Part shown: positions 46,638 to 58,348 of the stretch, one piece after another
Layout of the letters: the number at the start of each line of letters is the position of its first letter
Position numbering within the stretch: position 1 is the stretch's first letter
Source of the DNA: Ananas comosus
Lineage: Eukaryota; Streptophyta; Magnoliopsida; Poales; Bromeliaceae
DNA length: 64,000 nucleotides
Assembly (NCBI RefSeq): GCF_001540865.1
Contig: NC_033627.1
Span: forward strand, 2,775,200-2,839,199
Direction of reading: 5' to 3'
Made by a program: the position numbers and the translations under genes
The notes under the pieces: generated by a model
Database searches by the model: none
Told to the model about the DNA's origin: nothing
What the model saw: the letters and a program-made list of their open reading frames with translations, nothing else

Positions 46638-49523
46638 ATGGATCCGCTGTCGGTGCTGCGGGACTTCGCGGCGCGGGGGGAGCTGGAGAAGATCACGCAG
46701 GTCGGGGAGGAGTTCCGGTTCGGGGCGGGCGGCGANACCGACTACCTCCAGTCCGCCCGCCTCCGCCGCCTCCCCACCGTCACCCTCCCCGACCGCCGCC
46801 CCCTCCTCGACTACCTCCTCGGCCGCACCTCCTCCTCCTCCGCCCTCGCCATCGACCTCCTCCCCTCCGCCCCCGATCCCCCCGCCCCCCTTGAACATTC
46901 CAGGGGGGTTTCCTCCGACGACCCCGCCCGCGCCGGCGACGGCGACGGCGACGTCGACTACGTCGCCATGATCCGCGCCCTCGAGCGGCCCCTCAAGGAC
47001 CGCGAGGCCCTCCTCGCCTGCCGCAACCGCGACTTCCTCGCCGTGCTCGCCGCCGCCACCCGCCGCGAGGAGGAGCGCCACCGCGCCGAGGCGCTCCAGC
47101 GCAAGGACGGCCTCGTCGCCCGCACCCGCCTCGCCGGCGCCGCCGGACCCCCCGCCGCATCCGACGCCGCCGCAGCCGCCGCCGCCGGGGACGATCCCGC
47201 GGAGCCGAAGCCGAGGACGCTGCTCAAGGCCGGGAAGGTCGGGGAGGGGGTCCCGATCATCCTCGTGCCGAGCGCGTCGCAGACGCTGATCACCATCTAC
47301 AACGTGAAGGAGTTCCTCGAAGACGGGGTCTTCGTGCCCACGGACGTGAAGACGAAGGCGATGAAGGGGGCGCGCCCGGAGCGCGTCACGGTGCAGAAGA
47401 AGCTGAGCCGCGACCGCGCCGTGGCCGCGTACGAGGTCAGGGACAAGCCCTCCGCGCTCAAGCCCGACGACTGGGACCGCGTCGTCGCCGTCTTCGTGCT
47501 CGGCAAGGAGTGGCAGTTCAAGGACTGGCCGTTCAAGGACCACGTCGAGATCTTCAACAAGAGTGAGTTTGATCGTTACCACTTAATCTTCCTTCCTTTT
47601 TTGCTTGATTCCTTTTCTTACCAATTCTCTTGTCATAAGTGTGTTCCTCCGATCGCTGCATCCACATAATTACAGTGAAATTTTGATTCATATGACAATC
47701 CTGATCAGCTGCATCTTATCATGTGATCCCAAGGTGTGTGGCGCATTGTTAATTGCCCAGATGCGTCTCTAGTATCTACTTTGTACTTCATTATTTTAGG
47801 CGTATCGGAAATGTCATTATACGGCAATCGTGAGATAAAAGGTCCTGTTTCATAAGGGAGAAGAGTGGATAGATGTTGTTCTGCATTTGTCGTGCAAAAT
47901 GGATTTGTTCCATTAGGATCGGGCCGATCGGCAAGTGGTCTTCAAACTTTCCAAAATAAAAGGAGGACACGATCTTCTATGTCCTCGATTCAATTCAGTG
48001 TAGATCGCAGGAGGAATGATGAGGATCCCAGAAGATCCCACTCCTTGACTCCTTGGGTTGATTCATTTTTGTCGAGGTCCTATGAAAACTAATTGAAGTG
48101 CTGGAGTGTTGATACTCATTGTTGGACCTAAATAGATTAAGCTTTTAGATTGGAAGTGTTTGAACTAATGTGTTGCATCTTTGTTTATGTGGGCTTGGGG
48201 TTCCTTTATGTCCTAACAAGCGGTATTAGAGTACTTGAAAATATTTAATAAATATTCTATCACATTGTGTGCGAACTTGAGAGCATGAAAGAAGAATGAA
48301 GAGGCATCATTATAGCTCTGTATAATATATTAGCTTTTGGGCTATGTAATTTTGTCGGTATTGTGTTTCCTAGAGGCATCATAATAGAGCTACAAAAGAG
48401 CCTGTCGGTATTGTGTTTCCTAAAGGCATTATAATAGAGCTATAAAAGAGCGGGTCACACAGGTACACGTATTCTTGTCTGCCTTCACACAAATTTGTGG
48501 AGCTTTCCTGTTATTTTAGGTGCAAATTATTTCTATCTTTAGTGATGACATTATGTAGAGGGTTTAGGCCGGATTTCTTAAGTTAATCAGTGGAATTTTT
48601 GAAACACTTAAGCTATTCAAAGTGGAAGTAGAGAACCTCGTGTAATGCCAGATAGCAATATGGTAGTTTGAGCATATGTGACAGGACATTTTTGAAGGTG
48701 GAAAATATAGATATGGTAACATAGATGTTACAAGATTAGCCTTCATACTATTGTAACTCTTCTATCATCCAGTTAAGGTTATTAATCTTGAATGTAATGT
48801 GAAGGAAATAAACATCGTGTTTCTTCCTCTCATGACGCACCACTCCCGAACTAGACTCTTCGAGTTCTCAAAACAACTTTTTTTACCTGCCAACTGAAGG
48901 CATGCTCCCCTTTCTTTTTCTTGTTAGTTATCTAGATTGTTTGGTTAAAAGTGCTGGCCATTGTCATCTTCAGTCCATTCCTTATTCTCACCTTCCCTCC
49001 CCCCTTACTCTGAGTTTCTGTATGCTATTAAAATCCTCTTCGCTGGTTTTTCTTTTACTTATTGTGTTTGCAATAACTATCATTGTGGTCGAATTGGAAA
49101 TTATGGCAATGCTTTGTTTAGATTGCAACTGCTTGACAGGTAACAGCTGCCTGTGGATGATACATACGTGCTTTGCGCTATACATGCTCTTACAAAATGA
49201 AGTGAAATAAGCATGGCTACTTACTAAAGTTGGATTGAAATACTGTTATAATGTGCAGTCATTGGATTCTTTGTTCGGTTTGAGGATGACAGTGTGGAAT
49301 CAGCAAAGATGGTCAAACAGTGGAATGTGAAGATCATCTCAGTAAGTTGACATTTTGAGGTCATCTTCTTTGTCCACAAGTAAGCTTCTTATTTTCCTTA
49401 ATTATTGGGTTTTTTTTTAATTTTTTGTGGCAGATCAGCAAAAATAAAAGACATCAGGACAGAGCTGCTGCACTTGAGGTGTGGGATCGGCTGGAAGCAT
49501 TTATGAGGTCACGCTCGCATTGA
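46638..49523 (+). CDS. CDC73: CDC73/parafibromin, PAF1 complex subunit
   Basis: Three exons, 46638-47562, 49259-49341 and 49434-49523, 365 aa as assembled. Plant homologue of parafibromin. As part of the PAF1 complex it rides with RNA polymerase II and supports histone modification and flowering-repressor expression. The N-terminus MDPLSVLRDFAARGELEKI, the central EERHRAEALQRKDGLVARTRL and the Ras-like C-terminal domain (GEGVPIILVPSASQTLITIYN, KPDDWDRVVAVFVLGKEWQF, FKDHVEIFNK-IIGFFVRFEDDS, ISKNKRHQDRAAALEVW) are highly conserved. Arabidopsis CDC73 is 415 aa. Most of the shortfall is one block missing after FRFGAGG at residue 33, which is the codon holding the N at 46736. A CT/GA-rich leader precedes the ATG. 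Confidence 0.93.
46736..46736. other. Ambiguous base inside CDC73 codon 33
   Basis: The only N in any CDS here, at the third base of a GAN codon. The flanking protein sequence jumps over about 30-35 conserved residues at this point, which suggests a collapsed or unresolved GC-rich segment. Confidence 0.95.
48354..48453 (+). repeat. 50-bp tandem duplication in CDC73 intron 1
   Basis: Two 50-bp units starting GTCGGTATTGTGTTTCCTA at 48354 and 48404, with three or so differences. A further partial relative (GAGGCATCATTATAGCTCT) lies at about 48300. Confidence 0.85.
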
Positions 49524-51063
49524 TGTACCTCGTGTCCTGAGAAGATAATAGTGAGTTTAGTTTCAACGCAAGTGTAGATTGTGGATTATTATGGTCTGTT
49601 TATATTTGAATTATCATCCCTAATTATGTACTGCACAATTCTTGCCTAAAGTGCTGAAAGGTTTTGCTTGGTTACCTGTGTTTTTACCATATTTATATTT
49701 GCTCGGTTTATTCTTTGGTCTGCTGAATTTGAAGGAGTTTACAAATCGTATATCCTGAAGGTAATTTATAAGATCTGTCTAGAAAACAGCATAACAGAGA
49801 CAGATCATTGTCAGTAATAATAAGACTATGCTCATTATAACCATATTGCTAACTCAACGGTCAACACATACTGCTCTCTCTATCTTTCTTCTTTTGGTTT
49901 CTCTACTCCCCTTTTTCTCTTATTTTTGTTTTTGTACAGTTGTCTGAAGCAATCATTTTAGTGAAAAACAGAAGAAGAATCTTCTCTTTGAGAAGCACCA
50001 TTCCAGTAGTGAGTTTATCTTCTATCGATGTAAGACACTCTTTTTTATGGTTTCCTTGATAGATCTCACAGAATAAGCATGTTTTCAACCTTCTCCGGAT
50101 TCAGTAACTGCAATGCTTAGTTGACAGACATTTGTCATCTATTATATGGCCACTATAATATACAATAGTGTGAAACAATTCTCATTTGCTTCTTTCTTGG
50201 TTCTGGATGATATAGAAAATGGAAGCTATTCTTTGCGCTACTGAAAACTGATGGTTCCTTTGACAGCAAAGGTGGAATGCCTATGATTAAGGTCCTGTAG
50301 TTAGTGGTTGTTGTGAGCCGTGATGCAAATTTTGGTAGTCTATAAATAGATGTTTTTAGGTATTTAGCAGACTAGGTCTACTATGCTATCTTAGACTAGG
50401 CAATCAAAATCAGCAAATGTGCGGACTTGTGAATCCTGTTATGGTATTATGTCACATTGACCTTATCTGATGCGATTCACCTAAATACTATTTGGAATGC
50501 TGGAACTTTTGGGAATAATTGTGAGATAACAACTTTGGAAAGTAAACACAGAACATTGTCAACACTTCACCATCTTAAGCACATTTTTATTATCAGTTCA
50601 TTACACCACACCCCTACCCTAGCAAACTGATATCTAATCCATCCTCGAAAAAGCACTTTATTACATGTTGGAACAGGGTAAAAAAACTCTCCACAAAACA
50701 CAAGAGGGATAACTAGACATGTATAATCTTAAGCTGGCAACTTTGATACTGCAGCAAACTATGAGACGGAAAACATGGCAGGGTCAAGTTGCTTGACCTT
50801 TTGCATGCGGAAATGACGATTATTCGTCCAACACCTGCATCATATATAGTTAAGAGAAGTCATTTCAATAACCTTTTGTTTACATATTAACAAATATTGG
50901 CAACAAGATCTTCTCTGTTATCCCTACCCTTTGAAAGCATACTTAGGGCTTTCACAAATAAGAGCGGGTGTAGAGACCTCTCATGCTTGTAGAAGCCACT
51001 AGAGACGCATAGGCTACAGTTTTGGTGATCAATGGCTATAATCAGAATCTGAGACGCAATACC
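49524..51063. other. Spacer between CDC73 and LTP cluster
   Basis: CDC73 3' UTR, then AT-rich sequence with no supported gene, RNA or transposon. Confidence 0.55.
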
Positions 51064-51568
51064 TCATGGAGAAGATGGTGGTGCCACATTAGTCTTATTT
51101 TGCCTTGGATTTGGTCTCGTCGAGGTAGTCGTATTCACCATCAATGTGGTCGACACAGCTGTGTTGTTATGTTGTTACTAAATGATCTCATATTCAGTTA
51201 AAAAATAAATAAATAAATGATTTCTATAGAATGTCTTTTTCAGTATGGCACTCACAAGCAGGTGCAACATGCGAGTTCCCATAGTCATAATCATTATCAC
51301 AGGCATCAGGGAGGTTGACCGCGCGATCCGTATCGATTGGGATGCCGAGCAAATCCGATGACGTCCCACCGACAACTGCACAGAAGCAAACTGGCTGTGC
51401 GCGGCAGACAGTTGGGAGCTGCTCACAGCAGTCGATGGACGGGTAGTCGGCGTCATCGGTGCAATAATCAAGGCAGGGAGAGAGGTCGCCAAGTGCGTCG
51501 CTGCAGTCCAGGGGGTCACCTGAGGTGGCCACGCATATTGTGGTAATAAGTAGCAGTAGTTGCCCCAT
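51064..51568 (-). CDS. Lipid-transfer-like 8-Cys protein (LTP cluster gene 1)
   Basis: Exon 1 is 51568-51256. Exon 2 is tentatively 51158-51064, giving 135 aa. The signal peptide is short (MGQLLLLITTICVATSG). The eight-cysteine LTP/2S-albumin scaffold follows: LDC..SPC..DCC..CFC..DAC, plus two extra Cys (LDYC and PTVC) not in the standard pattern. Proteins of this type are secreted and bind lipids at the wall or cuticle. The 3' end is uncertain. Splicing at the strong GTGAGT donor removes the last canonical Cys (APAC) and gives a Thr/Pro-rich tail (SVSTTLMVNTTTSTRP) without a hydrophobic GPI signal. Using GTGCC 5 bp downstream keeps the Cys and gives an acidic tail. Not splicing ends the frame at 51224 as ..APACECHTEKDIL. 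Confidence 0.75.
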
Positions 51569-51653
51569 AGTGTAATTTTCTTGGTGACTTGTTCCCAAAA
51601 AGATTAGGTGGTTTAATAGGATTAAGGTTTAGAGAAAAAGGAGCTGATGAACT

Positions 51654-51661
51654 CTTATATA
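51654..51661 (-). promoter_or_regulatory. TATA box of LTP cluster gene 1
   Basis: TATATAAG on the minus strand, about 86 bp upstream of the ATG. Confidence 0.65.
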
Positions 51662-51669
51662 GTTGAAGC

Positions 51670-53290
51670 TTTCTTGCAAGATTTGAAATGGAGGTCTCAT
51701 CTGTGGGCGGGCGTGTTGGTTTTTTCTTCTTTTAGTGGAAATAACTATCTTTAGGTTAAAGGAGAGAGCGACAGTAAGGGACAGATTTCTTTGAGTAAAA
51801 AAGCAGACAAAGTTTTAGAGATGAGTAAGAAAATGACAACGATATTCGATCAATAACGCGAGATAGAAATATTTTGGCGGATTGATGAGATACTGAGAAT
51901 CTAAGTATAATTTCGGCATCCTCTAATAAAGAGTGATCAATGTGGCGGAGCGCTTAACCTTTTGTTATGTCTTGTCAATTTCAGGTTACTTTTTTATGTG
52001 GATAAAATTGGTGATTATGTGGTTAGCTAATCTTTTCTGGGTAGTGGAGGGTATATCTTTTGTTGGTTTTGACATTTCTTGTGTAGTAATGTTATCTCCA
52101 TTGTCCCCACTAAGATATAATAATAGAATTTATTTGTTTGTTATCTATTTTATTTACCTGTTGAGAGGTAGAATTCATGCTTTCTCTAAGTCTCATTTTC
52201 TGGCTTATCTTTACGACAAACGTGCTTTAGAAATGCTGTGCGGCTGATGATGGCCGTTGCTTTTCTGAAGTTAAAAGGTGATCTTAATGAAGCTTATACA
52301 CGCAGTTGAAAAACTTAGAAATTAAAGTTTTCTTTCTTTTAATCTTTGAAATTGTGGAGTAAGGCTTCGTTTGAGATTGCGGGGAGATTGCGTTACGTGC
52401 GGTGAGAAACGATGATGGAAAAATACTCTGTTTGTTTTTATACATAATATTGCGTTCCGCATATTGCGGTTAGTCGGTTATATTAAAGAACACAGAAGCA
52501 TATCCCTATATGCTTTTTCTCAACTCCATTCTATCTAATAGCGTTAGGTCTACCTCAATACCAAACTAAGTTTAAATCTCTATAAAAGAGGCTTATGAAT
52601 ATAGAAGTTTAAAATCGAAACTGGATATTGTTAGATTAGGAAAAAGAAAAGCTAAATTGTTGGGATTTGATTTAGATTAGGATTAAGATTTCTTTTATTG
52701 TCATTGGGATCAAAGGCTGATTTTAGAGAGTTTTTGGTTAATGAAAATTTTGTCTTAGATTTAATTTTATTTTTATTTTTATTTTTTTGGTGCCTGTGTA
52801 GTTGGTATCTAGCATGTGTAGCTTTTTTTTTTTTTTCCTTTCTTATTTTCTTTTTTTTTTTTTATTCTCTCTCTTTTCTTGTTATGGGCTATATTATTGG
52901 TGGCTAAAATATTTGTTACAGTATTTTCAACCTGCATCACTTCCTTAAGCATGACATGCTTTTTTTTTTATTTTTTTATTTTTGACTGTTAGTAGTTGAT
53001 AAAAAATATTCACCCTTACTATGCAAGACAATGTTGTAAACTACAAACTATTTGGAGGTTTTAGTAACCTTAGTTAAAAAAATCTGCGTTTGTTTTGCTT
53101 CAATCTCGTCCCTAGGTTTTGCTTCAACTTCAAATTCGTTCTGAAGTACTTAAGAAACAATATCTCAAATTTGGGTAATCAAACCAGTAGAATTTATATG
53201 CAAAAAACAAGGCAATACAAACCACCACAACCTCAGCAGAGTGTCTCAAAACAAACACTATTCATACACACACATCTATATACGTCAAGT
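51670..53290. other. Spacer within LTP cluster
   Basis: AT- and T-rich sequence with several poly-T tracts (52740-52870, 52960-52985). No gene or clear transposon was recognised. Confidence 0.55.
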
Positions 53291-53294
53291 AAAC

Positions 53295-54243
53295 TTAAAA
53301 CCCGGAGAATGTTGAACCGCAAGAGGCCACAAACACAGCGAGGAAGAAGAGCAAGGGGGCCAATTTAATGGAGCCTGCAGCTGCCGATGATGCGCCAGCC
53401 GTGGGAGTCGACTTGAATCCAATCCCTGCAACAAACATCAAGTAACAAACTCAATTTGGTCGCTTTCGAACTTGGTTACTTTCTTACTGCCGTTGAGTTC
53501 GAGTTCGGCTTTCTGTAGATTGAGGTTAATTTCATTTATCTTTGGTTTTTTTTTTTCTTTTTTTTTTTTCGCAATGTAAATGTAACAGTTGACAGGTTAG
53601 GGAGATTTGATTGCCCCTTGTTGCCGTCGGACCTACACCGCACCGGATCTCGTACCTGACGGCAATGACGATTCAGGAGTTGGAGTGACATTCGAAGAGT
53701 CCTCGCTCGGCGTCGACGGGGTTGAAGTTGTGCTCGGGTTCGACGTATTCGGGTCCGTTGGTGTCAACGGTGCAGCAGGCGAAGTCGCGGTCGTGGTAGC
53801 CGGCGTAGCTGGCACACCTGGCGCATTGCTCGGCCCGGAGACACCTGCAGCACCACCAATCTCTCTTCAGCTGGTTACTGGTAAACACATCTACCACAGT
53901 AGGCAAACAACATACCATTGCATTGGTTGAGGGTGGGCAGGTTGCAGCTGCTAGGAAGCAAGTAAGCCTGCGTCTGGTTCATTATATACCCTAGCGGGGT
54001 GGCGGCGGCACCTCCGCGAAGGACCGTGCAGACACACGGGCCTTGCTCTTGGGCGAGGGCTTTAAGCTGCTTGCAACAGGCGGACGACGGGTACGACGAG
54101 TTGCCGATGATGTAGCTGATGCACGGCGAGAGGCTGTTAGCAGACGGTGGCGGACAGTTCGGGATTGGCTGAGCCCAGGACTGTGTCAAGAGAACCGCCA
54201 TGAGACTAAGGGCAAGACCGATCGCAAACGCTCGCGGAGCCAT
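53295..54243 (-). CDS. GPI-anchored lipid-transfer protein (LTP cluster gene 2)
   Basis: Three exons, 54243-53916, 53844-53656 and 53425-53295, give 215 aa. The signal peptide is about residues 1-24 (MAPRAFAIGLALSLMAVLL..). A textbook eight-Cys motif follows: NC, SPC, ACC, CVC, SSC, QC. Next comes a long Thr/Pro/Ser linker suited to O-glycosylation (TPATTTATSPAAPLTP..). The third exon encodes small residues (GASSAAAGS, probable omega site) and a hydrophobic tail (KLAPLLFLAVFVASC-like), the GPI-attachment signal. This is the LTPG layout. Such proteins sit on the outer plasma membrane and help export cuticular lipids. Same strand as gene 1 and head-to-head with gene 3. Confidence 0.9.
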
Positions 54244-54322
54244 CGGATTTCGATTATGAGGAATGTGATTGAGCTCTAAAGCTGTGTAAGTTGGTGTTTG
54301 AGTGGCAATGGAACTTGTAAGG

Positions 54323-54329
54323 GTTTATA
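54323..54329 (-). promoter_or_regulatory. TATA box of LTP cluster gene 2
   Basis: TATAAAC on the minus strand, about 80 bp upstream of the ATG. Confidence 0.65.
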
Positions 54330-55211
54330 TGGATAAAAGAATGAAGCAGAAAAGAGAGCTCTTGTTTTGGGTGGCTGGCCAACTTGGTCTAACATCTCTA
54401 ATGGTTGGTGAGGAGTTTAACAGTGGTTTTGCTTCATATGAAAGTCTAAACTAATTCAGCTAAAGTTAAGTTGGTGAGCAAAATCAACAAACAGATTAAG
54501 AATTTTTGAGAAATATATAATTTGCAATTGGATTGTTTTGTTTTTGAGTTCGTGGGACCAAGCCCTGCGAAAATAGAATTTTGAAAGATAATTCCGTCAC
54601 AAATTTATGACACGGTCGGTACGAACATCTTAAAAGAATAATTATTTTTCTCTAAAAGCTAAAATTATTACTGTAGAATGTTTCGACAACATTTTCGGTT
54701 GCTCATTGTTGTGTAGATCGTAAAATCAATTGATGTTTAACTTGGGTCAAAGATTGGTGACTTTTGCATATCTCCCATTTTTGTTTACCAAACTTCTATA
54801 ATCTTGGTACCAAACTACAATTGAGATTATTTTCACCATACCTACAAATGAGATATTTTCAGTATTAGTCTCTTTTTTTTTCAATCAAATGCAATAATAG
54901 TAATAAATTACTAATAATAATATGAAGAAACAGTAATGTCCACGTTAGCAACCGAACCCGAATCGAACCTAAGTGTGCGCACTGGGTTTGAGCCGAGCCG
55001 AACCACAAAAACCGGTCAACTGTACGGACCATCTCAACTTCATCAGTTCTTTGAACGCTCACGCGCCTCGTCACTTTTTATAAGACGATACTACCCCTAT
55101 TACAAACTCCATTACCCGCTTTTGAGATCAGCACCAGCTCAGTCATTTTCCTTAAAGATAAGGATAATTTCGTCATTTAACCAACCCTACAAAACCAAAC
55201 CGAGAGATTCG

Positions 55212-56448
55212 ATGGATCCCACCCTCTCCCTCTTCCTCCTCGCTGCGGCGGCGCTCGCCGGCGCCGGCGCCGCCGCAGTGGCGGAGCCAGCGCCGTCGAG
55301 TTGCGCGGAGGAGATCGTCGGGATCTCCGCTTGCCTCCCCCTCGTCGTGGCGGCGACGCCGATCACCGCCGCCGCCAACGCCACCGCGGCGGCGGCGGCG
55401 GCGGAGGCGGCGCCATCCGACGCGTGCTGCGACGCGTTCCTCCGTGGCCTCGTCGGCGGTGGCGCCGCGTGCCTCTGCCACCTCTTACGGGACCCGCTCC
55501 TCCTAGGGTTTCCGATTAACACCTCCCGCATCGCCTCGCTCTTCTCCTCCTGCGGAGCTCCGAACCCTAGCGACTCCGCGGACTCGTCGTTCTCCGAGAT
55601 GTGCAATGGTTCGACTCTTCCCCAAATCCTCTTCTCGCCACTTGATCTCTCGTTCCTTTTTCACTAATTTTGTGTGCCTTTTCTTAATCTGTTCTTTGTT
55701 CTTACTCATTCCGATTTAATCTAATGACGATTTTCTGAGCAATTTCCGTTATCTTTCTCGCCCAAATTCTTACTGGTTAAATTCCTGCCGAATTTTGATA
55801 AATTACTCCGAAAAATTACTCTGAAAAATTGCTGGGAATCTGGTGAATTCTCGGTCACATTTATTGAATAAATTCTATTATAATTTTCACGTAATTTCAT
55901 TTTATAATTCTTGGTTGCATTTTTGTTTCCTTTAATTTTGTCGGATAATCATAAACAGAATCCCAGTCGTTGCCACCGTTCCGAAGCATCACATGGAATG
56001 ATACAAGCATACCAAGCCCAGGTTAAAAATATAATAAAATTACTCTTTTATTTCTCTTTTTAGTGATTTTTTTAAAGATTAATCACTTAGGTTTCAATTC
56101 GCATAAGTTATTATCTTTTTTATCCGCAGCGAGTTCTGAAGAAACCATTAATCCGTCCTCTGCAAATCTGACCCGACCTGCCCCCGTTCCGATCTGCCGT
56201 AAGCTTCCCAATACATTTAACCATTGGTTGAACTGCATGCTAAGCCTTAGAAACATGCAATTATACCTCTATTACATGTACCTGCATGCTTAGCCCCTGT
56301 AGCATGTCCGAAACCGTCGGAGCCCGACCTCGCACCACAACCACGCCCGGATGCGTCAGCCCGATCGCTGCTGGCCAGTGCAATGTCGCTCATTTTTGCT
56401 GTCCTCGCATTCTTTATTTTCGAAGCGATGAGTCGTGCAGCCGACTAA
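55212..56448 (+). CDS. GPI-anchored lipid-transfer protein (LTP cluster gene 3)
   Basis: Four exons, 55212-55608, 55959-56021, 56130-56198 and 56303-56448, give 224 aa. Signal peptide MDPTLSLFLLAAAALAGAGA. The eight-Cys motif is complete: SSC, SAC, ACC, CLC, SSC, EMC. It is spaced by an Ala-rich insert between C2 and C3 (ATPITAAANATAAAAAAEAA). A Pro/Ser linker (SQSLPPF, NPSSANLTRPAPVPIC) carries three extra Cys-Pro positions. The C-terminus is hydrophobic (SAMSLIFAVLAFFIFEAM), consistent with GPI-anchor addition. Exon 1 is extremely GC-rich and the 3' exons are not. The Ala insert and GC level differ from gene 2, so this is not a recent tandem duplicate. Divergent from gene 2, with 968 bp between start codons. 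Confidence 0.87.
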
Positions 56449-58191
56449 GTTGGATTTTCACATTACGGGTTCGTTCTTTACCTTTTCTTCGCAACATACA
56501 CCCTCGTGATTTCATGCTAATGTGCCATATTCTTGAATGGTTGCTGCATCCATCAATGGTTGCTAGAGATATTTCAATTTGTAAATAGTTAGTTGCAAAA
56601 TTAGAATAAAACAATTATCACTGTGAATGCATATATGGCTCCTTGTATGTTTCATTGGATTCAGGTCAAATAGTGAACGACGTCTGATGTGTGTTACATT
56701 TGCTAATCGGCAAATTTTTAGAGGATTTGATTAAGATTGAAATTTAGCTGGACGTAGTACCTTTATATAAATTAGAGGAACTTTTATCTGTATCCGTAGA
56801 TCATTTTATATGCATTTCCAACGGCGCTGTCCTCAATCTTATTGTAGAATTGTAGATGAATATATATCTTGTCTTAAAATGTTAAGAAAATTTGGATTCT
56901 CTGTCGGATACGTCCTCAAAGGAAACACACTCGAACACAAATAAAGACATCGTAGCTTTGTCACGAGATATGGTTATATAGAGAAAAATATGGCACACAA
57001 TCTACATGTAACATAAATCTAAATTTCTATAGTTTTAAGTTCAATTCATAATTTCTGCAAGTATGTTAGCAATTCCTATTCTTGATTTATAAAAACAATA
57101 GCCAAAAGAAAAAGGAACAGGAAAGGCAAAGTTTCCTCTATAAGCAGCTTAATAATAGAGGGAGCTGCAAAAGCAGAACAACAGCTTCTGCATACGGGAC
57201 ATGCGTGTGTAGTAAGTCCTAATTGCCTATATCTAAGATTTATATGCATATTGTTTTTACAATGTGGATACACATAAGTTATGTTGATGCATGAGAATAA
57301 GTTGGGGGAGAACATCTGTGATTGCGTCTACAAGCTTAGCATGTTTTATTACTCATTTGTCATGTCAGAGTCAATAGAAACAAAAAAAGACTCAACAGAA
57401 ACACAGAAGGGAGTGTATTCCCCATGAGAAAGTGGTAATATTCATGTTGATATGATTAATTGAGACACTCACAATAGCTAAAGATACATGATATTGTGTC
57501 AAAGATGATGTTTATTAATATAGTAAAACAAGTGTTCCTATTTAATTACCTCATTTCTAGCTGGTACTAGTAATTGGTATTGTTAAGTTCCGTTTTTGTT
57601 AACTGCTCCAAGTATCTTTTGTCGATCTCGCTTGAGCTCATTATTGGGTTACAAATAGTATCATCTTTCATTAATTGAGAGACAACATTGCGTTGACATC
57701 AAAAAATAACATTGATACTGAAAAAGCATTTCTATAGGCCCAGGAAAGAGAGAGAAGCATCATATAGTGTACCCTCCAAATTTAAGATCACAGTGCTTTG
57801 CAATGTATCCTGTGGGTTCTCGAAGCCGGTAGATTTGGAATACAAAAGAGATTGTATTTATATACGTTTGTAAAATACATCCTGGTTTTCTGGCAGAAAA
57901 GTATATTAAGTATAAACAGCATGCTCTGATGCTTCAACATTTCGAATCTTTATTGATACCAGTGATTAGAATTTGGAACTGAGATCAGGATCCGCACCAA
58001 GATAGGATTCAGGTGTAGCGGTTCTTGCTGTTCTACCAAGTTGTTACCTGTCAGAAACGTATAGGTCCAGTAAGTTGCTCATATCATGTAGAAGTTGCTA
58101 CATTGATACTTCACATGATTCTACAAGACTCTATATATATGTAGTCCTCAGATGAGCTTGCTGAGTAGCAGAGACAGATCAAAGCTGAAAC
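56449..58191. other. Intergenic spacer
   Basis: LTP gene 3 3' flank and AT-rich sequence. No supported gene or repeat family was recognised before the nested transposons. Confidence 0.5.
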
Positions 58192-58348
58192 TAAGGCCGC
58201 ATTTGGTTCAAGCTATATAGCATTACAGATTATTTCTACATAAACAGATATCTAAGATTTCTGAATCGGATTACTATTGATATTGCATTATTGTGTTTGG
58301 TTTAATATAGTAATATAATACTAAATTACAGTGTGTATTGAATTACCA

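Noticed and set aside
46530..47582. 350-residue open frame antisense to CDC73 exon 1
   Set aside because: A GC-rich third-codon-position artefact. The composition is Gly/Val/Ala/Glu-biased with no domain, and it lies wholly opposite a conserved coding exon.
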